64,000 nt of DNA from an uncultured Ruminococcus sp. (GCA_902762785.1 CACWPL010000010.1:1-64000); one strand, 5' to 3'; positions 20,633 through 29,549 are shown, numbered from the stretch's first letter. Translations and numbers: made by a program. The notes: generated from the letters alone by a model not told the origin.

Positions 20633-21802
20633 CTAAAAGTAAAAGCCGATCAGGCGCTTCATCATGCGGAGGCTGCGGCGCAGAAAGATGGAGAGGGAGC
20701 GGCGCGTCTCGCCGACGATCTTGCGCCGGACATGGCGGCTGTAGCGGCTGTGCAGGTGGAGGAATCGGCGGACGCGGAGATGCGCGGCGCGGTCCTTGCG
20801 GGCGACATCGGCCTGCATGAGCATGTAGAGGGAAGCGACGGCTGCTCGGTAGGCACGTTCCTCATCCGCGCCGGACGTGAGACGGACATAGTCACGCGTG
20901 GAGAGCGGCCGCTGCATCCGTTTTCCGCGGCAGGGCGTGCGGTAGTAGTACAATGCATGGATCCACGGGAGCGCCTCCGATGCCGCAGGCTCGCCCGTCC
21001 GAAGGGCATGACGGAACGCCCTGCGGACCTGCCGGTCCTCGTCGCAAAGGGCGGCGCCGTGGAGCTGGCCGAGGAAGTAGGTGAGCATCAGCGCACGGGA
21101 ATCCTGGTCGAGATACTGGAACAGCGGGAGCTGCTGACCGCCGAGCGCCGCGACAGAACGCCGCTGCTCGAGGAGCGACAGCAGATCCTCCGGCGCTGTG
21201 AGGGGACGGGTCGCACAGAGCTGCCGGAGCGTGCGGCGGACGTCGGTGTTCGAGCAGCGCGTGTCCTCCAGGAGGATCCGCATGGGGAGGGCATCGTCGG
21301 GGAGCAGGCGCTCCCAGCCCTGCGGCGGCGCAGGCTTGCGGCCATTGATGACATATTGCATCCCGCCGCCGCCGGCACGGGGGATGTCCGCGAGGAGCAG
21401 GTCAGTTCGTCTGACAGACGGCACTGCCGCACATACCTGCGGCCACGCCTCGGCGACTGCGGTGCCGGAGGGGGCGGAGAGGACAGGCTCCATCCCGCAG
21501 ACTGCCGCACAGACGAGACTCTGCCAGAGCGGCAGACAGATCTGCGGATGTCCCTCGGGAAGGAGCAGATCGGCCTTGAGGTCGCATCCGGGCACGCCCT
21601 GGCCGCTGACGGCAAAGGTCTGGACGACGCGCACAGGGCGTCCGTCCGGGAGGCAGGCGTAGAATGTATGGATCTCGGTGCTCCTGACAGGCGGGACGTA
21701 TCGCGCGCAGACGGCCGCAAAGACCGCCCTTGCGCCGCTCGTACCGCTGAAGACCGCACCGTGATCGGCATGGGTCTGCCGTGCGATGCAGCTATATCTC
21801 AT
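20633..21802 (-). CDS. Hypothetical protein, no family recognised
   Basis: A 389-residue protein rich in Arg, Ala and Cys. The start is supported by GGAAGGAG before ATG 21802, and the reading frame is uninterrupted with normal codon use. The first half has many Cys and mixed strands; the last 120 residues are very basic (RKDRAAHLRVRRFLHLHSR and later Arg clusters) and would suit nucleic acid binding. No signal peptide, membrane helix or catalytic motif was seen. It stands alone, convergent with the beta-helix gene. Confidence 0.6.
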   Translation of the reverse strand: MRYSCIARQTHADHGAVFSGTSGARAVFAAVCARYVPPVRSTEIHTFYACLPDGRPVRVVQTFAVSGQGVPGCDLKADLLLPEGHPQICLPLWQSLVCAAVCGMEPVLSAPSGTAVAEAWPQVCAAVPSVRRTDLLLADIPRAGGGGMQYVINGRKPAPPQGWERLLPDDALPMRILLEDTRCSNTDVRRTLRQLCATRPLTAPEDLLSLLEQRRSVAALGGQQLPLFQYLDQDSRALMLTYFLGQLHGAALCDEDRQVRRAFRHALRTGEPAASEALPWIHALYYYRTPCRGKRMQRPLSTRDYVRLTSGADEERAYRAAVASLYMLMQADVARKDRAAHLRVRRFLHLHSRYSRHVRRKIVGETRRSLSIFLRRSLRMMKRLIGFYF

Positions 21803-21877
21803 CTTGATCGCTCCTTCCTAGCTATTATGACCATAGATGGGGCGCCAAGTGACAGCGTTCGATCCCGCGCACAGCGC

Positions 21878-21906
21878 TTGCATTTTTTCGCAAAACATGC
21901 TATACT
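21878..21906 (+). promoter_or_regulatory. Sigma-A promoter of the lipase-like gene
   Basis: TTGCAT (21878-21883), 17 bases, then TATACT (21901-21906) with an extended TGC before it. Confidence 0.8.
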
Positions 21907-21960
21907 GTATGATACAGCCGTCCGATCGGGACGGTGAGATCGGAGAAAGGCGGCAGTATC

Positions 21961-23100
21961 ATGGCAGGGATCCTGGAATATCTGGACTGGCGGGGCGACG
22001 TCCCCTTCACGGTCGACCCCTTCGGCGAGGTCGACGCGCTCCTACTGGCGGAGCTGGGCTATGTCCCCTTTGAGGGCGTGGTGCCGGAGCGCCATGCAGT
22101 GCGGATCGGTCTGGCGGAGGCACAGGCGCGGTTCCGTGCGGACGCGGTCGGGGATGAGGACCGCATGTATTCTTTCACGCGGGACTGTCTCCTCCTCGAA
22201 AAGCTCGCAGCCGCGCCGCGGTTCCGGGGGACGTACCTCACTGGCTACCGCAGCATCATCGACCCGGCGGCGACGCTGCAATTCTCCGCCCTGACCGTCC
22301 TCCTCCCGGACGGCACGACCTTCGTCAGCTTCCGCGGCACGGACGGCACCGTTACCGGCTGGAAGGAGGACCTCTCCTTCGCGGTGAACGCCCGCACGGC
22401 CGCGCAGGCGCTCGCAGTGTCCTATCTGGACGACTTTTTCACATCGCATCCGCGCCCGCTGCGGCTCGGCGGCCATTCCAAGGGCGGGAATCTGGCGATG
22501 TACGCGGCGGCGTTCTGCCGTCCGCTGGTGCAGGCGTCGATCACGGAGGTCTACGCCTTCGATGCGCCTGGATTCCGGGAGGAGCTGGTCGCGATGCCGA
22601 GCTATCGGGCGATGACGGGACGGATCCGGTCGTATGTACCGGGCTCGTCCGTGGTGGGGATGCTGCTGGAGACGGGCGTGGCACCGACGATCATCCGCAG
22701 CGATGCCGCCGGCCTCCAGCAGCATGTCGCGTACTCCTGGCAGATCGAGCGGAACAGACTCGTCCGCGAGAACGCCCTCTCCAAGAGCAGCGGCTTCGTC
22801 GACCGCACGGTGGATGGATGGCTCGCCGACCTTGACGACGAGGAGCGCACGCACTTCATCGAGGCACTCGGCAGCATCCTCGGCGCGCCCGAGAAGGAGA
22901 CCCTCCGCGACATCTCCCGCAGCCGCCACACGGCCTATCCTGCGATGCTCAAGGCCGCCGCGACCCTTCCGCCGGAGCAGCGCCGCGCCGTCCTCGATGC
23001 GGTCTACAAGATCGTCCGCAGCGGCAAGGACGCCATCATCGGCGCTGAGAAGCCGTCCGTCCCGCCGCCGCTCCCCGCCGGCACGGAGGATCCGGCGTGA
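21961..23100 (+). CDS. Mbeg1-like (DUF2974) lipase-fold protein
   Basis: A 379-residue alpha/beta hydrolase of the Mbeg1-like family. It has FVSFRGTDGTVTGWKEDL, typical of class 3 lipase relatives, and the nucleophile elbow GGHSKGGNLA with Ser173. No signal peptide, so it is probably cytosolic; substrates of the family are undefined. ATG 21961 is preferred to an upstream in-frame ATG (21934), which lies within about 22 bases of the predicted transcription start and lacks a ribosome site. Confidence 0.85.
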   Translation: MAGILEYLDWRGDVPFTVDPFGEVDALLLAELGYVPFEGVVPERHAVRIGLAEAQARFRADAVGDEDRMYSFTRDCLLLEKLAAAPRFRGTYLTGYRSIIDPAATLQFSALTVLLPDGTTFVSFRGTDGTVTGWKEDLSFAVNARTAAQALAVSYLDDFFTSHPRPLRLGGHSKGGNLAMYAAAFCRPLVQASITEVYAFDAPGFREELVAMPSYRAMTGRIRSYVPGSSVVGMLLETGVAPTIIRSDAAGLQQHVAYSWQIERNRLVRENALSKSSGFVDRTVDGWLADLDDEERTHFIEALGSILGAPEKETLRDISRSRHTAYPAMLKAAATLPPEQRRAVLDAVYKIVRSGKDAIIGAEKPSVPPPLPAGTEDPA

Positions 23101-23119
23101 CGTCTGTCTGACAGACCAA

Positions 23120-23150
23120 AGCCCCTGCACGGCCGTGCAGGGGCTCTCTT
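23120..23150. terminator. Bidirectional terminator between convergent genes
   Basis: AGCCCCTGCAC-GGCC-GTGCAGGGGCT is a perfect palindromic hairpin followed by CTCTT. It separates the lipase-like gene from the GGDEF gene. Confidence 0.78.
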
Positions 23151-23168
23151 GTTGGAGATGGCGGACGC

Positions 23169-24653
23169 TCAGGCGTCATCGCGGATGGTGTAGGTGTCCT
23201 TCCCGAGGCCCTTGGACCGGTAGAGCGCCTCATCGGCAGCCTTGCAGAGGGCGGCATAGTCCCGGAGGGTCGGGGAGAAGATGGCGACGCCGATGCTCGC
23301 GGAGATCTTGTAGCGGCCGTCGTCGCCGGTGTAATTGGAGCGGAACGCCTCGCAGAGCGCTTCGCAAAGGGCTGTGATATAGCTGCGATAGTCGCCCTCC
23401 TCCGGCACCGTGTTCACGAGCACGGCGAACTCGTCGCCGCCGACACGGCCGAGGTAGTCCTCGCCGGAGAAAGTCCCGCGCAGGATGCTGCCGACCTTCG
23501 CGAGCACCTTGTCGCCATAGGCGTGGCCGAGCGTGTCGTTGACGCTCTTGAAATCGTCGATGTCGAGGAAGATGATCGCGTGCTGCTCGGTGGGGAGCGC
23601 ATCGCGGAGGCAATGCTCGACCACCTCCTCGAAGGTGCGCTTGTTGAGGATGCCGGTGAGCTGGTCGATGCGCGCCTTGTTGTCGAGGCGCGTCACGAGG
23701 CCCTCCATGGGGCGTGTCAGACGGGAGGCGAAGATGGCGCCGATGGTCGCGGCCAGGAGCACGGCCACGATGGACACGAGGATGATGTAGAGCCGCACCT
23801 CCTTCTCCTCCCGAAGGATGACCTCGGTCGGGATGGAGCAGATGACGTACCAATCCTCGGCCGTCGCATTGACGGTGACGAGGTAGTCGTTGTCGAGGAC
23901 GGTCGCGGAGCGCTGCCCCTGGACACGCTGCCGGATCGGGTCAGGCAGCGGCGTGCCGACCTCGTCGCGGTCGGAGGAATAGAGGATGCTGTAGTCCTGG
24001 TCGGTCAGACGGATGGACATGTCCGCCATGGCCGCGGAGTTATCGAACACATCCTCGAGCTCGGCGGCATAGAAGGAGATGACCAGCACCGCATTCTCGT
24101 GGACGCGCTTGACGTAGTAGATGCGGTTATAGTTGTTGGCGAGACCGGCCTCCCATCCGTCATGGGTGCGCTGGTCGGTGATCATGGCCTCGAAGGCCTC
24201 GAACTTCTTGTCGCCGAAGAGGGCGTTGGTGCCGTTCGAGATCTTGCCGACGGTGTGGTCGTTGCGGTATACGATGCCATAGTCCACGAAGTTCTCCATG
24301 ATGCAGAGGCTGTAGAGCTTATCGGAGATCTTCTTTTCGGTGTTGATGGCCTCGTATTCGTCATTCTTGGGATCGGTGGCGTCGTAGGTGTAGGTCACCT
24401 CCTCACCGAAGGCGAGGGTGCCGATGGTCTCCATGCGGTCGAGATAGCCCTTGAGATTGAGCTGCATCTGGACGTTGAGCGAAGAGGTCAGCGTACAGAC
24501 CTTGTCCTTCAGCACAGTGTCGGCCTTGCGGAAGGCCAGCACCGAGACCGCCACGACGACCGCTATGACGATCATCATGAACCCCACGATCAGGGCATAT
24601 TTGAGCATGGAGACCTGTCGGGGCGCCATGTCCGCATCGCGTTGTCGTTTCAT
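23169..24653 (-). CDS. Membrane sensor diguanylate cyclase (dCache-like + GGDEF)
   Basis: A 494-residue protein: membrane helix at about 16-38, an outside sensor region of about 240 residues with a Cache-like pattern (YDYGIVYRNDHTVGKISNG area), a second helix near 285-308, then a GGDEF domain (about 330-485) with GRVGGDEFAVL. The intact GGDEF active site suggests c-di-GMP synthesis. An RxxD inhibitory site was not seen before it. ATG 24653 is chosen because GGGAGGGAG lies before it. It has its own promoter. Confidence 0.88.
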   Translation of the reverse strand: MKRQRDADMAPRQVSMLKYALIVGFMMIVIAVVVAVSVLAFRKADTVLKDKVCTLTSSLNVQMQLNLKGYLDRMETIGTLAFGEEVTYTYDATDPKNDEYEAINTEKKISDKLYSLCIMENFVDYGIVYRNDHTVGKISNGTNALFGDKKFEAFEAMITDQRTHDGWEAGLANNYNRIYYVKRVHENAVLVISFYAAELEDVFDNSAAMADMSIRLTDQDYSILYSSDRDEVGTPLPDPIRQRVQGQRSATVLDNDYLVTVNATAEDWYVICSIPTEVILREEKEVRLYIILVSIVAVLLAATIGAIFASRLTRPMEGLVTRLDNKARIDQLTGILNKRTFEEVVEHCLRDALPTEQHAIIFLDIDDFKSVNDTLGHAYGDKVLAKVGSILRGTFSGEDYLGRVGGDEFAVLVNTVPEEGDYRSYITALCEALCEAFRSNYTGDDGRYKISASIGVAIFSPTLRDYAALCKAADEALYRSKGLGKDTYTIRDDA

Positions 24654-24714
24654 GTTCTCCCTCCCTAGGGGAAACTTGCGGGCATCCTCCTGTCGAGAAG
24701 GCTCGTTATCTTTT

Positions 24715-24743
24715 ATTATAGCACATTTTTGCATGGATGGCAA
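24715..24743 (-). promoter_or_regulatory. Sigma-A promoter of the GGDEF gene
   Basis: On the minus strand TTGCCA, 17 bases, then TATAAT with extended TGC. The leader is about 55 bases. Confidence 0.8.
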
Positions 24744-24779
24744 TAGTTTTGGCGAAAAAGAACATGGCAGGATGCGGCC

Positions 24780-24808
24780 TTGACGATCGGCCGCGGGTCT
24801 GGTATAAT
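24780..24808 (+). promoter_or_regulatory. Sigma-A promoter of the VOC gene
   Basis: TTGACG (24780-24785), 17 bases, TATAAT (24803-24808), with extended TGG. Confidence 0.83.
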
Positions 24809-24843
24809 GGAGCTGAGAAGCATGACGAAAGGAGGGAGGTACG

Positions 24844-25221
24844 GTGATCAAAGGGATCCACCATGTCTCCATGCGTGCCGACAGCGACGACGCCTACGAG
24901 CGCGCGAAGCAGTTCTATCTCGACATCCTCGGCCTGACGGTGAAGCGCGAGTGGCCGGAGGGCATCATGCTCGACACGGGCGCCGGCCTCATCGAGATCT
25001 TCCGCAGCGGCGGGGGAGCGCGCATCTGCGGCGCCGTCCGGCATTTCGCGCTCGCCTCGGACGATGTCGACACGCTCGCCGACCGGATCGCGGCGGCGGG
25101 CTTCGAGGTCTTCATCGCACCCAAGGACATCACGATCGCCTCCGACCCGCCCTGTCCCGCCAGGATCGCGTTCTGCCGGGGGCCGCTCGGCGAGGAGATC
25201 GAGCTCTTCTGCGAGCGCTAG
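24844..25221 (+). CDS. VOC-family (glyoxalase/bleomycin resistance-like) protein, GTG start
   Basis: A 125-residue single-domain VOC protein with the paired beta-alpha-beta-beta-beta pattern: IHHVSMRA, FYLDILGL, LIEIF, RHFALASDD and EEIELF. The four expected metal ligands (His, Glu, His, Glu) are all present, so it is probably a metal-dependent lyase, isomerase or dioxygenase; the substrate is unknown. GTG at 24844 follows AGGAGGGAGG at normal distance. Confidence 0.86.
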   Translation: MIKGIHHVSMRADSDDAYERAKQFYLDILGLTVKREWPEGIMLDTGAGLIEIFRSGGGARICGAVRHFALASDDVDTLADRIAAAGFEVFIAPKDITIASDPPCPARIAFCRGPLGEEIELFCER

Positions 25222-25256
25222 GGCATCGTTTGCCACGATCACGGTCGAAAAAAGCA

Positions 25257-25285
25257 TTTACAAGTGGCCGATCCTATGGTATACT
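25257..25285 (+). promoter_or_regulatory. Sigma-A promoter of the GH5 gene
   Basis: TTTACA (25257-25262), 17 bases, TATACT (25280-25285), with extended TGG. Confidence 0.8.
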
Positions 25286-25322
25286 GGATAAAAATGCACG
25301 ATCACAAGGAGGATCATTTTCT

Positions 25323-26465
25323 ATGAGAAGAGCCGCTTTGCTTTGTATGACTGCTGCCCTCTCTGCCGCGCTGCTCTGCGGCTGCAGCGGCGGGATGCGC
25401 GCCGACCTGACGGCGACCCAGGCCGCCAAGGAGATGGGCGTCGGCATCGACCTCGGCAACACCATGGAGGCGTTCTGGCAGGACGAGAACGACCTCACCG
25501 CCGGCGCTGCCACCATCGGGGACGATACCCCGCAGGATTATGAGAAGTGCTGGGGCGCGGTCGTCACCACGCAGGAGTGCATCGACGGCATCGCCGCCGC
25601 AGGCTTCCGCTGCGTGCGTCTGCCCGTCTATTGGGGCAATATGATGGAGGACGACGGCAAGTACGACATTGACCCCGCCTACATGGCGCGCGTCCAGGAG
25701 ATCGTGGACTACTGCCTCAAGGACGACCTCTACGTCATCCTCAACGTCCACCACTACGATGAGTTCCTCATCAAGCACCACACCAAGGACGAGACCCTTG
25801 CCGCCGCGGCGCACGTCTGGGCGCAGATCGCCGACCGGTTCAAGAGCTACGGCGACCGCCTCGTGTTCGAGGGGTACAACGAAGCCCTCGGCACCCCGCA
25901 GGAGGGCACGACCATGACCGAGGACGAGACCTATGCCTATGTCAACGAGATGGACCAGGTCTTCGTGGACACCGTCCGCGCGAGCGGGGGGAACAATGCG
26001 AAGCGCATCCTCATCGCCTCCGGCTACTGGACGAACATCGACCTGACCACGGACGAGCGCTTCCAGATGCCGCAGGACACCGTCCCGGACAAGCTGATGG
26101 TCTCCGTCCACTACATCGACAATGCCGTGTATTGGCAGAACATGGTCGGCGGCAAGCGCTGGATCGACTACACGACCGAGCAGTGCGAGCTCCTGCGCGA
26201 ACGCTTCACGGACGCCGGGATCCCCGTGTTCGTGGGCGAGTGTACGTCCATCTACACGGACGACCATTTCATCCAGCACCCGGACTATGACGACTCCTCG
26301 GAATGCCTCCAGATCGTGCTGGACATGGCCGCGGACTATGGCTTCGTCCCCGTCCTCTGGGACGTCAACGACAATTTCTATTCCCGCACGGACTACAAGA
26401 TCAAGTCCGAGAGCGACCAGGCCGTCATCACGGAGGTCGCCGACCGCATCGCGAGCAGACAGTGA
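25323..26465 (+). CDS. GH5 cellulase-type lipoprotein
   Basis: A 380-residue membrane-anchored glycoside hydrolase. The signal ends in lipobox LLCGC, so Cys is lipidated and the enzyme stays on the cell. The TIM barrel shows GH5 motifs: FRCVRLPVYW, NVHHYDE, FEGYNEA with the acid/base Glu187, and FVGECTS with the nucleophile Glu306. It probably cleaves beta-1,4-glucans or related chains close to the membrane. Unlike the GH9 enzyme it has no dockerin or binding module. AGGAGG precedes the ATG; own promoter and terminator. Confidence 0.92.
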   Translation: MRRAALLCMTAALSAALLCGCSGGMRADLTATQAAKEMGVGIDLGNTMEAFWQDENDLTAGAATIGDDTPQDYEKCWGAVVTTQECIDGIAAAGFRCVRLPVYWGNMMEDDGKYDIDPAYMARVQEIVDYCLKDDLYVILNVHHYDEFLIKHHTKDETLAAAAHVWAQIADRFKSYGDRLVFEGYNEALGTPQEGTTMTEDETYAYVNEMDQVFVDTVRASGGNNAKRILIASGYWTNIDLTTDERFQMPQDTVPDKLMVSVHYIDNAVYWQNMVGGKRWIDYTTEQCELLRERFTDAGIPVFVGECTSIYTDDHFIQHPDYDDSSECLQIVLDMAADYGFVPVLWDVNDNFYSRTDYKIKSESDQAVITEVADRIASRQ

Positions 26466-26470
26466 ACGAA

Positions 26471-26501
26471 AACGCCCCTCTCCATGTCGGAAAGGGGCGT
26501 T
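26471..26501. terminator. Bidirectional terminator after the GH5 gene
   Basis: AACGCCCCT / AGGGGCGTT forms a 9-base-pair stem around a 13-base loop, between two convergent genes. Confidence 0.7.
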
Positions 26502-26505
26502 CGGG

Positions 26506-26817
26506 TCATCTTTGTGCCGGGGGACGGCCGTTGGGGCCGTTCTGGCGGGGCGCGTCGTTCTGGGGCGTGTTCTGCTGGGCACGCGGACGGCGCTCGGTCT
26601 TCTTGTAGAGAAAGTTGTCGCGGCTCACCTGCATCTTGAGCGAGCCCTTGGTGACATAGTCGTTCGCCTCGCGGCGCTGGGAGACGGTCTTGAGCTTGCT
26701 CGCCATCGACCCGACGGCGATCGCCGCCACGATCAGGCCGATGACCAGCGCGATCAGGAGCGTCTTGCCAAAGTTGAAGCTCGGCGAGACGAGCATCATC
26801 ATCACAGTCATTTGCAT
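26506..26817 (-). CDS. Short membrane protein resembling the C-terminal tail of TPM-domain proteins
   Basis: A 103-residue protein with one membrane helix (about 16-38) followed by a basic tail with QRREANDYVTKGSLKMQ and NFLYKKTERR. That tail is what I recall at the C terminus of YgcG/TPM-domain proteins, but the TPM domain itself is absent. It is in an operon with the zinc-ribbon and SPFH genes, where a full TPM protein is the usual partner. GGAGG lies eight bases before ATG 26817. It could be a domain-loss relic or a working tail. Confidence 0.7.
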   Translation of the reverse strand: MQMTVMMMLVSPSFNFGKTLLIALVIGLIVAAIAVGSMASKLKTVSQRREANDYVTKGSLKMQVSRDNFLYKKTERRPRAQQNTPQNDAPRQNGPNGRPPAQR

Positions 26818-26830
26818 CCTTGGCACCTCC

Positions 26831-27907
26831 TTAGCTGATGAGATAGCCGATCAGCGTGCCGATGGCGGTCACGGCTGCGGCGATCCCGACGAACCATCCG
26901 GCCGCCGCGCCCTTGTCGAGCGGCAAGTTGCCGACGAATTTGCCGGTCTGGCCGTTCATGGCGAAGGTGTACTTCTCATTGTTCCAGCTCAGGTTGAGGA
27001 GCCAGACGGGATAGAGCGCGTACTTGGCCTTCGCGTTGCGCAGCCGCACGGTGGACGTGTCCACCTCGACGGCGTCATAGCCCTTGACGGTGTTCTGGAA
27101 GGCCTGCTCGACGCTGCGCTTGATGCGCTTGTTGGCCGTCTCGGTGCTGTCCTCGGCGGAGATGTCGTACTTGTCCGCGAGGTAGCCGGAGAGATAGGCC
27201 GTCTGGAACGGCACGGCCGCCTTGAAATCGAAGGGCTCGATCGAGCCGAGGAGCTCGTCGTCCATCTTGGTCGAGCCGTCCACGGGGACCTTCTCAAAGT
27301 CCATCTCACCGCCGCGGACGGCGCTGTAAAAGCTCTTCTCCTCGTAGTCGAACTGGGCATCGCTCCAGCGGCGGGTCTTGTGCGCCTTGAAGGTGATGTG
27401 CCCGTTCGCGTGGGCATCATAGAGCCATACGGGGACGTAGACTCCCTTGATCTCGTCGATCTTGTGCTGGTCGCGGAACACCTTGGGGAGCAGTCGCTTG
27501 CCCTCGAAGTGGGCGGAAAGCGCCTTGACGGCCGCATCCTTGTCCAGCTTGAAGGGGATGACGAAGTCCGGCTTGAGGTCGCCGCGGAACTGGCCGGTCA
27601 TGACGATGGGGTTGTCGCAGTAGGGGCAATGAGTCGCCGCCGTGGTCTGGTCGGCGATGATCTGGCCGCCGCAGGACTGGCAGCTATACACGTTCAGGCC
27701 GGCCGACTCCTCGTCGGAGAAGGTGGAGTCGGGCGTGTCCCACTGCATCTGCTCGGTCCCGGCGCCGTTCAGCGCCTCGTCAGCGGCCTTGAGGGACTCG
27801 ATGGTGAACTCCGAGTCGCAGTATGGGCACTGCATCTGCTGTGTCCCGGCGTTGAACTCCACCTTGCCGCCGCAGCAGGGGCATTTGTATTCGATCAGGT
27901 CTGCCAA
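26831..27907 (-). CDS. Zinc-ribbon membrane protein of the SPFH cluster (TTG start)
   Basis: A 358-residue protein starting with two zinc ribbons, CPCCG...CPYCD (about 9-30) and CQSCG...CPYCD (about 75-98). A mixed alpha/beta body follows, with one C-terminal membrane helix (about 333-356). Often annotated as a TFIIB-type zinc finger protein, with no proven function. The start is TTG at 27907: AGAGGTG sits before it and no in-frame ATG precedes the first ribbon. Its neighbours are SPFH and the TPM-tail gene. Confidence 0.8.
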   Translation of the reverse strand: MADLIEYKCPCCGGKVEFNAGTQQMQCPYCDSEFTIESLKAADEALNGAGTEQMQWDTPDSTFSDEESAGLNVYSCQSCGGQIIADQTTAATHCPYCDNPIVMTGQFRGDLKPDFVIPFKLDKDAAVKALSAHFEGKRLLPKVFRDQHKIDEIKGVYVPVWLYDAHANGHITFKAHKTRRWSDAQFDYEEKSFYSAVRGGEMDFEKVPVDGSTKMDDELLGSIEPFDFKAAVPFQTAYLSGYLADKYDISAEDSTETANKRIKRSVEQAFQNTVKGYDAVEVDTSTVRLRNAKAKYALYPVWLLNLSWNNEKYTFAMNGQTGKFVGNLPLDKGAAAGWFVGIAAAVTAIGTLIGYLIS

Positions 27908-27926
27908 AGGTCAGCACCTCTTTCCT

Positions 27927-27967
27927 AAAAAGATCGCGAACGCCGCACAGAGAGCACGGCGTTCGCG
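27927..27967 (-). terminator. Hairpin terminator inside the SPFH cluster
   Basis: On the minus strand CGCGAACGCCG / CGGCGTTCGCG (11 base pairs) is followed by ATCTTTTT. It lies between the SPFH and zinc-ribbon genes, so the downstream genes would be read at lower level unless there is another promoter. Confidence 0.7.
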
Positions 27968-27972
27968 TCAGA

Positions 27973-29343
27973 TCACTTGATGTCGCTATCGTCGAACGGG
28001 TCGCCGCACTCCGGGCAGAACTTCGGGGGCTTGGTGGGATCCTCAGGCTCCCAGCCGCACTTGTCGCACTTGTAGAGAGGCGCGCCTGCGGGCTTCTTCG
28101 CACCGCACTCGGAGCAGAACTTGCCCTTGTTCACGGCGCCGCATGCACACGTCCATCCGTCGGCCGCCACAGGTGCGGGCTTCGGCGAGCCGCACTCGGA
28201 GCAGAACTTCGCAGTGTTCACCGTGCCGCAGGAGCAGGTCCAGCTATCCGCAGCGGGCTTTGCCGCAGGGGCGGGCGCCGGTGCAGGTGCGGGCGCCTGC
28301 TGCTGCTGCATCTGCTGCTGCATCATCTGCTGCTGCTGGCCCATGGCGAAGAGGTTCTGGGCGTTCATGCCGCCTGCCTGCTGAGCCATGCCCAACCCCA
28401 TGAAGCCCATCATCGCGCCGCCCTGGTTGCCAGCAGCGGTCTTCATGGCCTCGGCCTGTGCATCGGTCAGCACGGCACCGGCGTTCATCGGGTTCGCTGC
28501 CCACGCCAGATCCTCGTACTTCTTGATGCGGTCCTCGTCCTCCTTGGACATGGTCGCGGAGTTGAAGGTGATATTGCCCAGCTCGAGACCGCGCTTCTCG
28601 CGCCAATCCTTGGCGAGGGCCTTGTTCAGCTCGTCCTTGACCTCACGGTTGTGGAGGGCGATCTGGTCATAGCGGATGCCCATGTCGGAGACAGCGGCGA
28701 ACGCCGGCTGCAGGGCATCGAGGAGCTCGGCCTTCATCTGCTGCTCGAGGGCAGAGTTGCGGCCGTAGTCCGTAGCAGTGTTGCCGACCACGTTCGTGTA
28801 GAACAGGATCGGGTCTACGATGCGGTAGGTATAGTTACCGTTGCAGCGGATGCCGGCAGTGAAGCTGCGGCCGATCTCCGGGTAGGATACGCGGAACGGT
28901 ACCGGGTTCTGGGTGCCGAACTTGTTGTCCATCATCTCCTTGAGGTTGAAGTAGTACACGCGCTGTACATGCGCCGTGTCGCCGCCGAAGGAGACGCGCT
29001 TGCCGAAGGTCTTGAAGCTCTCCGCGATGCCGTGGCCGAGGCCGCCGGAGAAGATGCTCGGCTCGGTGGAGGTGTCGTAGGTATACTCACCGGGCTCGGC
29101 GCAGATCTCCACGACGCGCCCCTGATCGACGATGATCATGGCCTGGCCGTCTGCAACGGCGATCACAGAGCCGTTGGTGATGATGTCCTCGCTGCCCTTG
29201 GTGTTGGACGACTTCTTGCCGGTGCGCTTGCTGGCCTTGACCATCATCGTGCCGGCCGGGATGGAATCACAATAGAAGAATTCCTTCCACTGGTCGGCGA
29301 GGACAGAGCCGCCTGCTGCCAATGCTGCTTTGATAAGTCCCAT
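27973..29343 (-). CDS. SPFH-domain / virion core-like protein with C-terminal zinc ribbons
   Basis: A 456-residue protein of the YdjI-like SPFH group. The SPFH core (about 15-270) includes FFYCDSIPAGTMMVKASK. A Gly/Met/Gln-rich linker with a long Gln/Met run follows (about 320-365). The C terminus has three zinc ribbons: CSCGTVNTAKFCSECG, CACGAVNKGKFCSECG and CDKCG...CPECG. Such proteins form membrane-associated assemblies; the substrate is not known. ATG 29343 is chosen for GGGAG eight bases before it. Confidence 0.85.
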   Translation of the reverse strand: MGLIKAALAAGGSVLADQWKEFFYCDSIPAGTMMVKASKRTGKKSSNTKGSEDIITNGSVIAVADGQAMIIVDQGRVVEICAEPGEYTYDTSTEPSIFSGGLGHGIAESFKTFGKRVSFGGDTAHVQRVYYFNLKEMMDNKFGTQNPVPFRVSYPEIGRSFTAGIRCNGNYTYRIVDPILFYTNVVGNTATDYGRNSALEQQMKAELLDALQPAFAAVSDMGIRYDQIALHNREVKDELNKALAKDWREKRGLELGNITFNSATMSKEDEDRIKKYEDLAWAANPMNAGAVLTDAQAEAMKTAAGNQGGAMMGFMGLGMAQQAGGMNAQNLFAMGQQQQMMQQQMQQQQAPAPAPAPAPAAKPAADSWTCSCGTVNTAKFCSECGSPKPAPVAADGWTCACGAVNKGKFCSECGAKKPAGAPLYKCDKCGWEPEDPTKPPKFCPECGDPFDDSDIK

Positions 29344-29420
29344 GTCTAAAACTCCCTTCGCGTTTTGGATCCCCATGCGTACACGGGGCATCGTCCGCAG
29401 TCCGCGGAACGTACAACTCT

Positions 29421-29449
29421 ATTATACCATAGAAAAAGGTGATCGTCAA
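29421..29449 (-). promoter_or_regulatory. Sigma-A promoter of the SPFH cluster
   Basis: On the minus strand TTGACG, 17 bases, TATAAT with extended TGG. The leader is about 70 bases. Confidence 0.85.
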
Positions 29450-29507
29450 TGACCCTTTTGGCTCATTTTACATTTTTTCGTGTAGACGGTCTCTCATTTC
29501 CGTGCAA

Positions 29508-29540
29508 GATCACCCTCTCGGGCAAACCAGAGAGGGTGAC
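29508..29540 (-). terminator. Weak hairpin after the Ca-ATPase gene
   Basis: On the minus strand GTCACCCTCTC / GAGAGGGTGATC forms a stem about nine bases past the stop. There is no proper T run. Confidence 0.45.
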
Positions 29541-29549
29541 GGAGGATCG

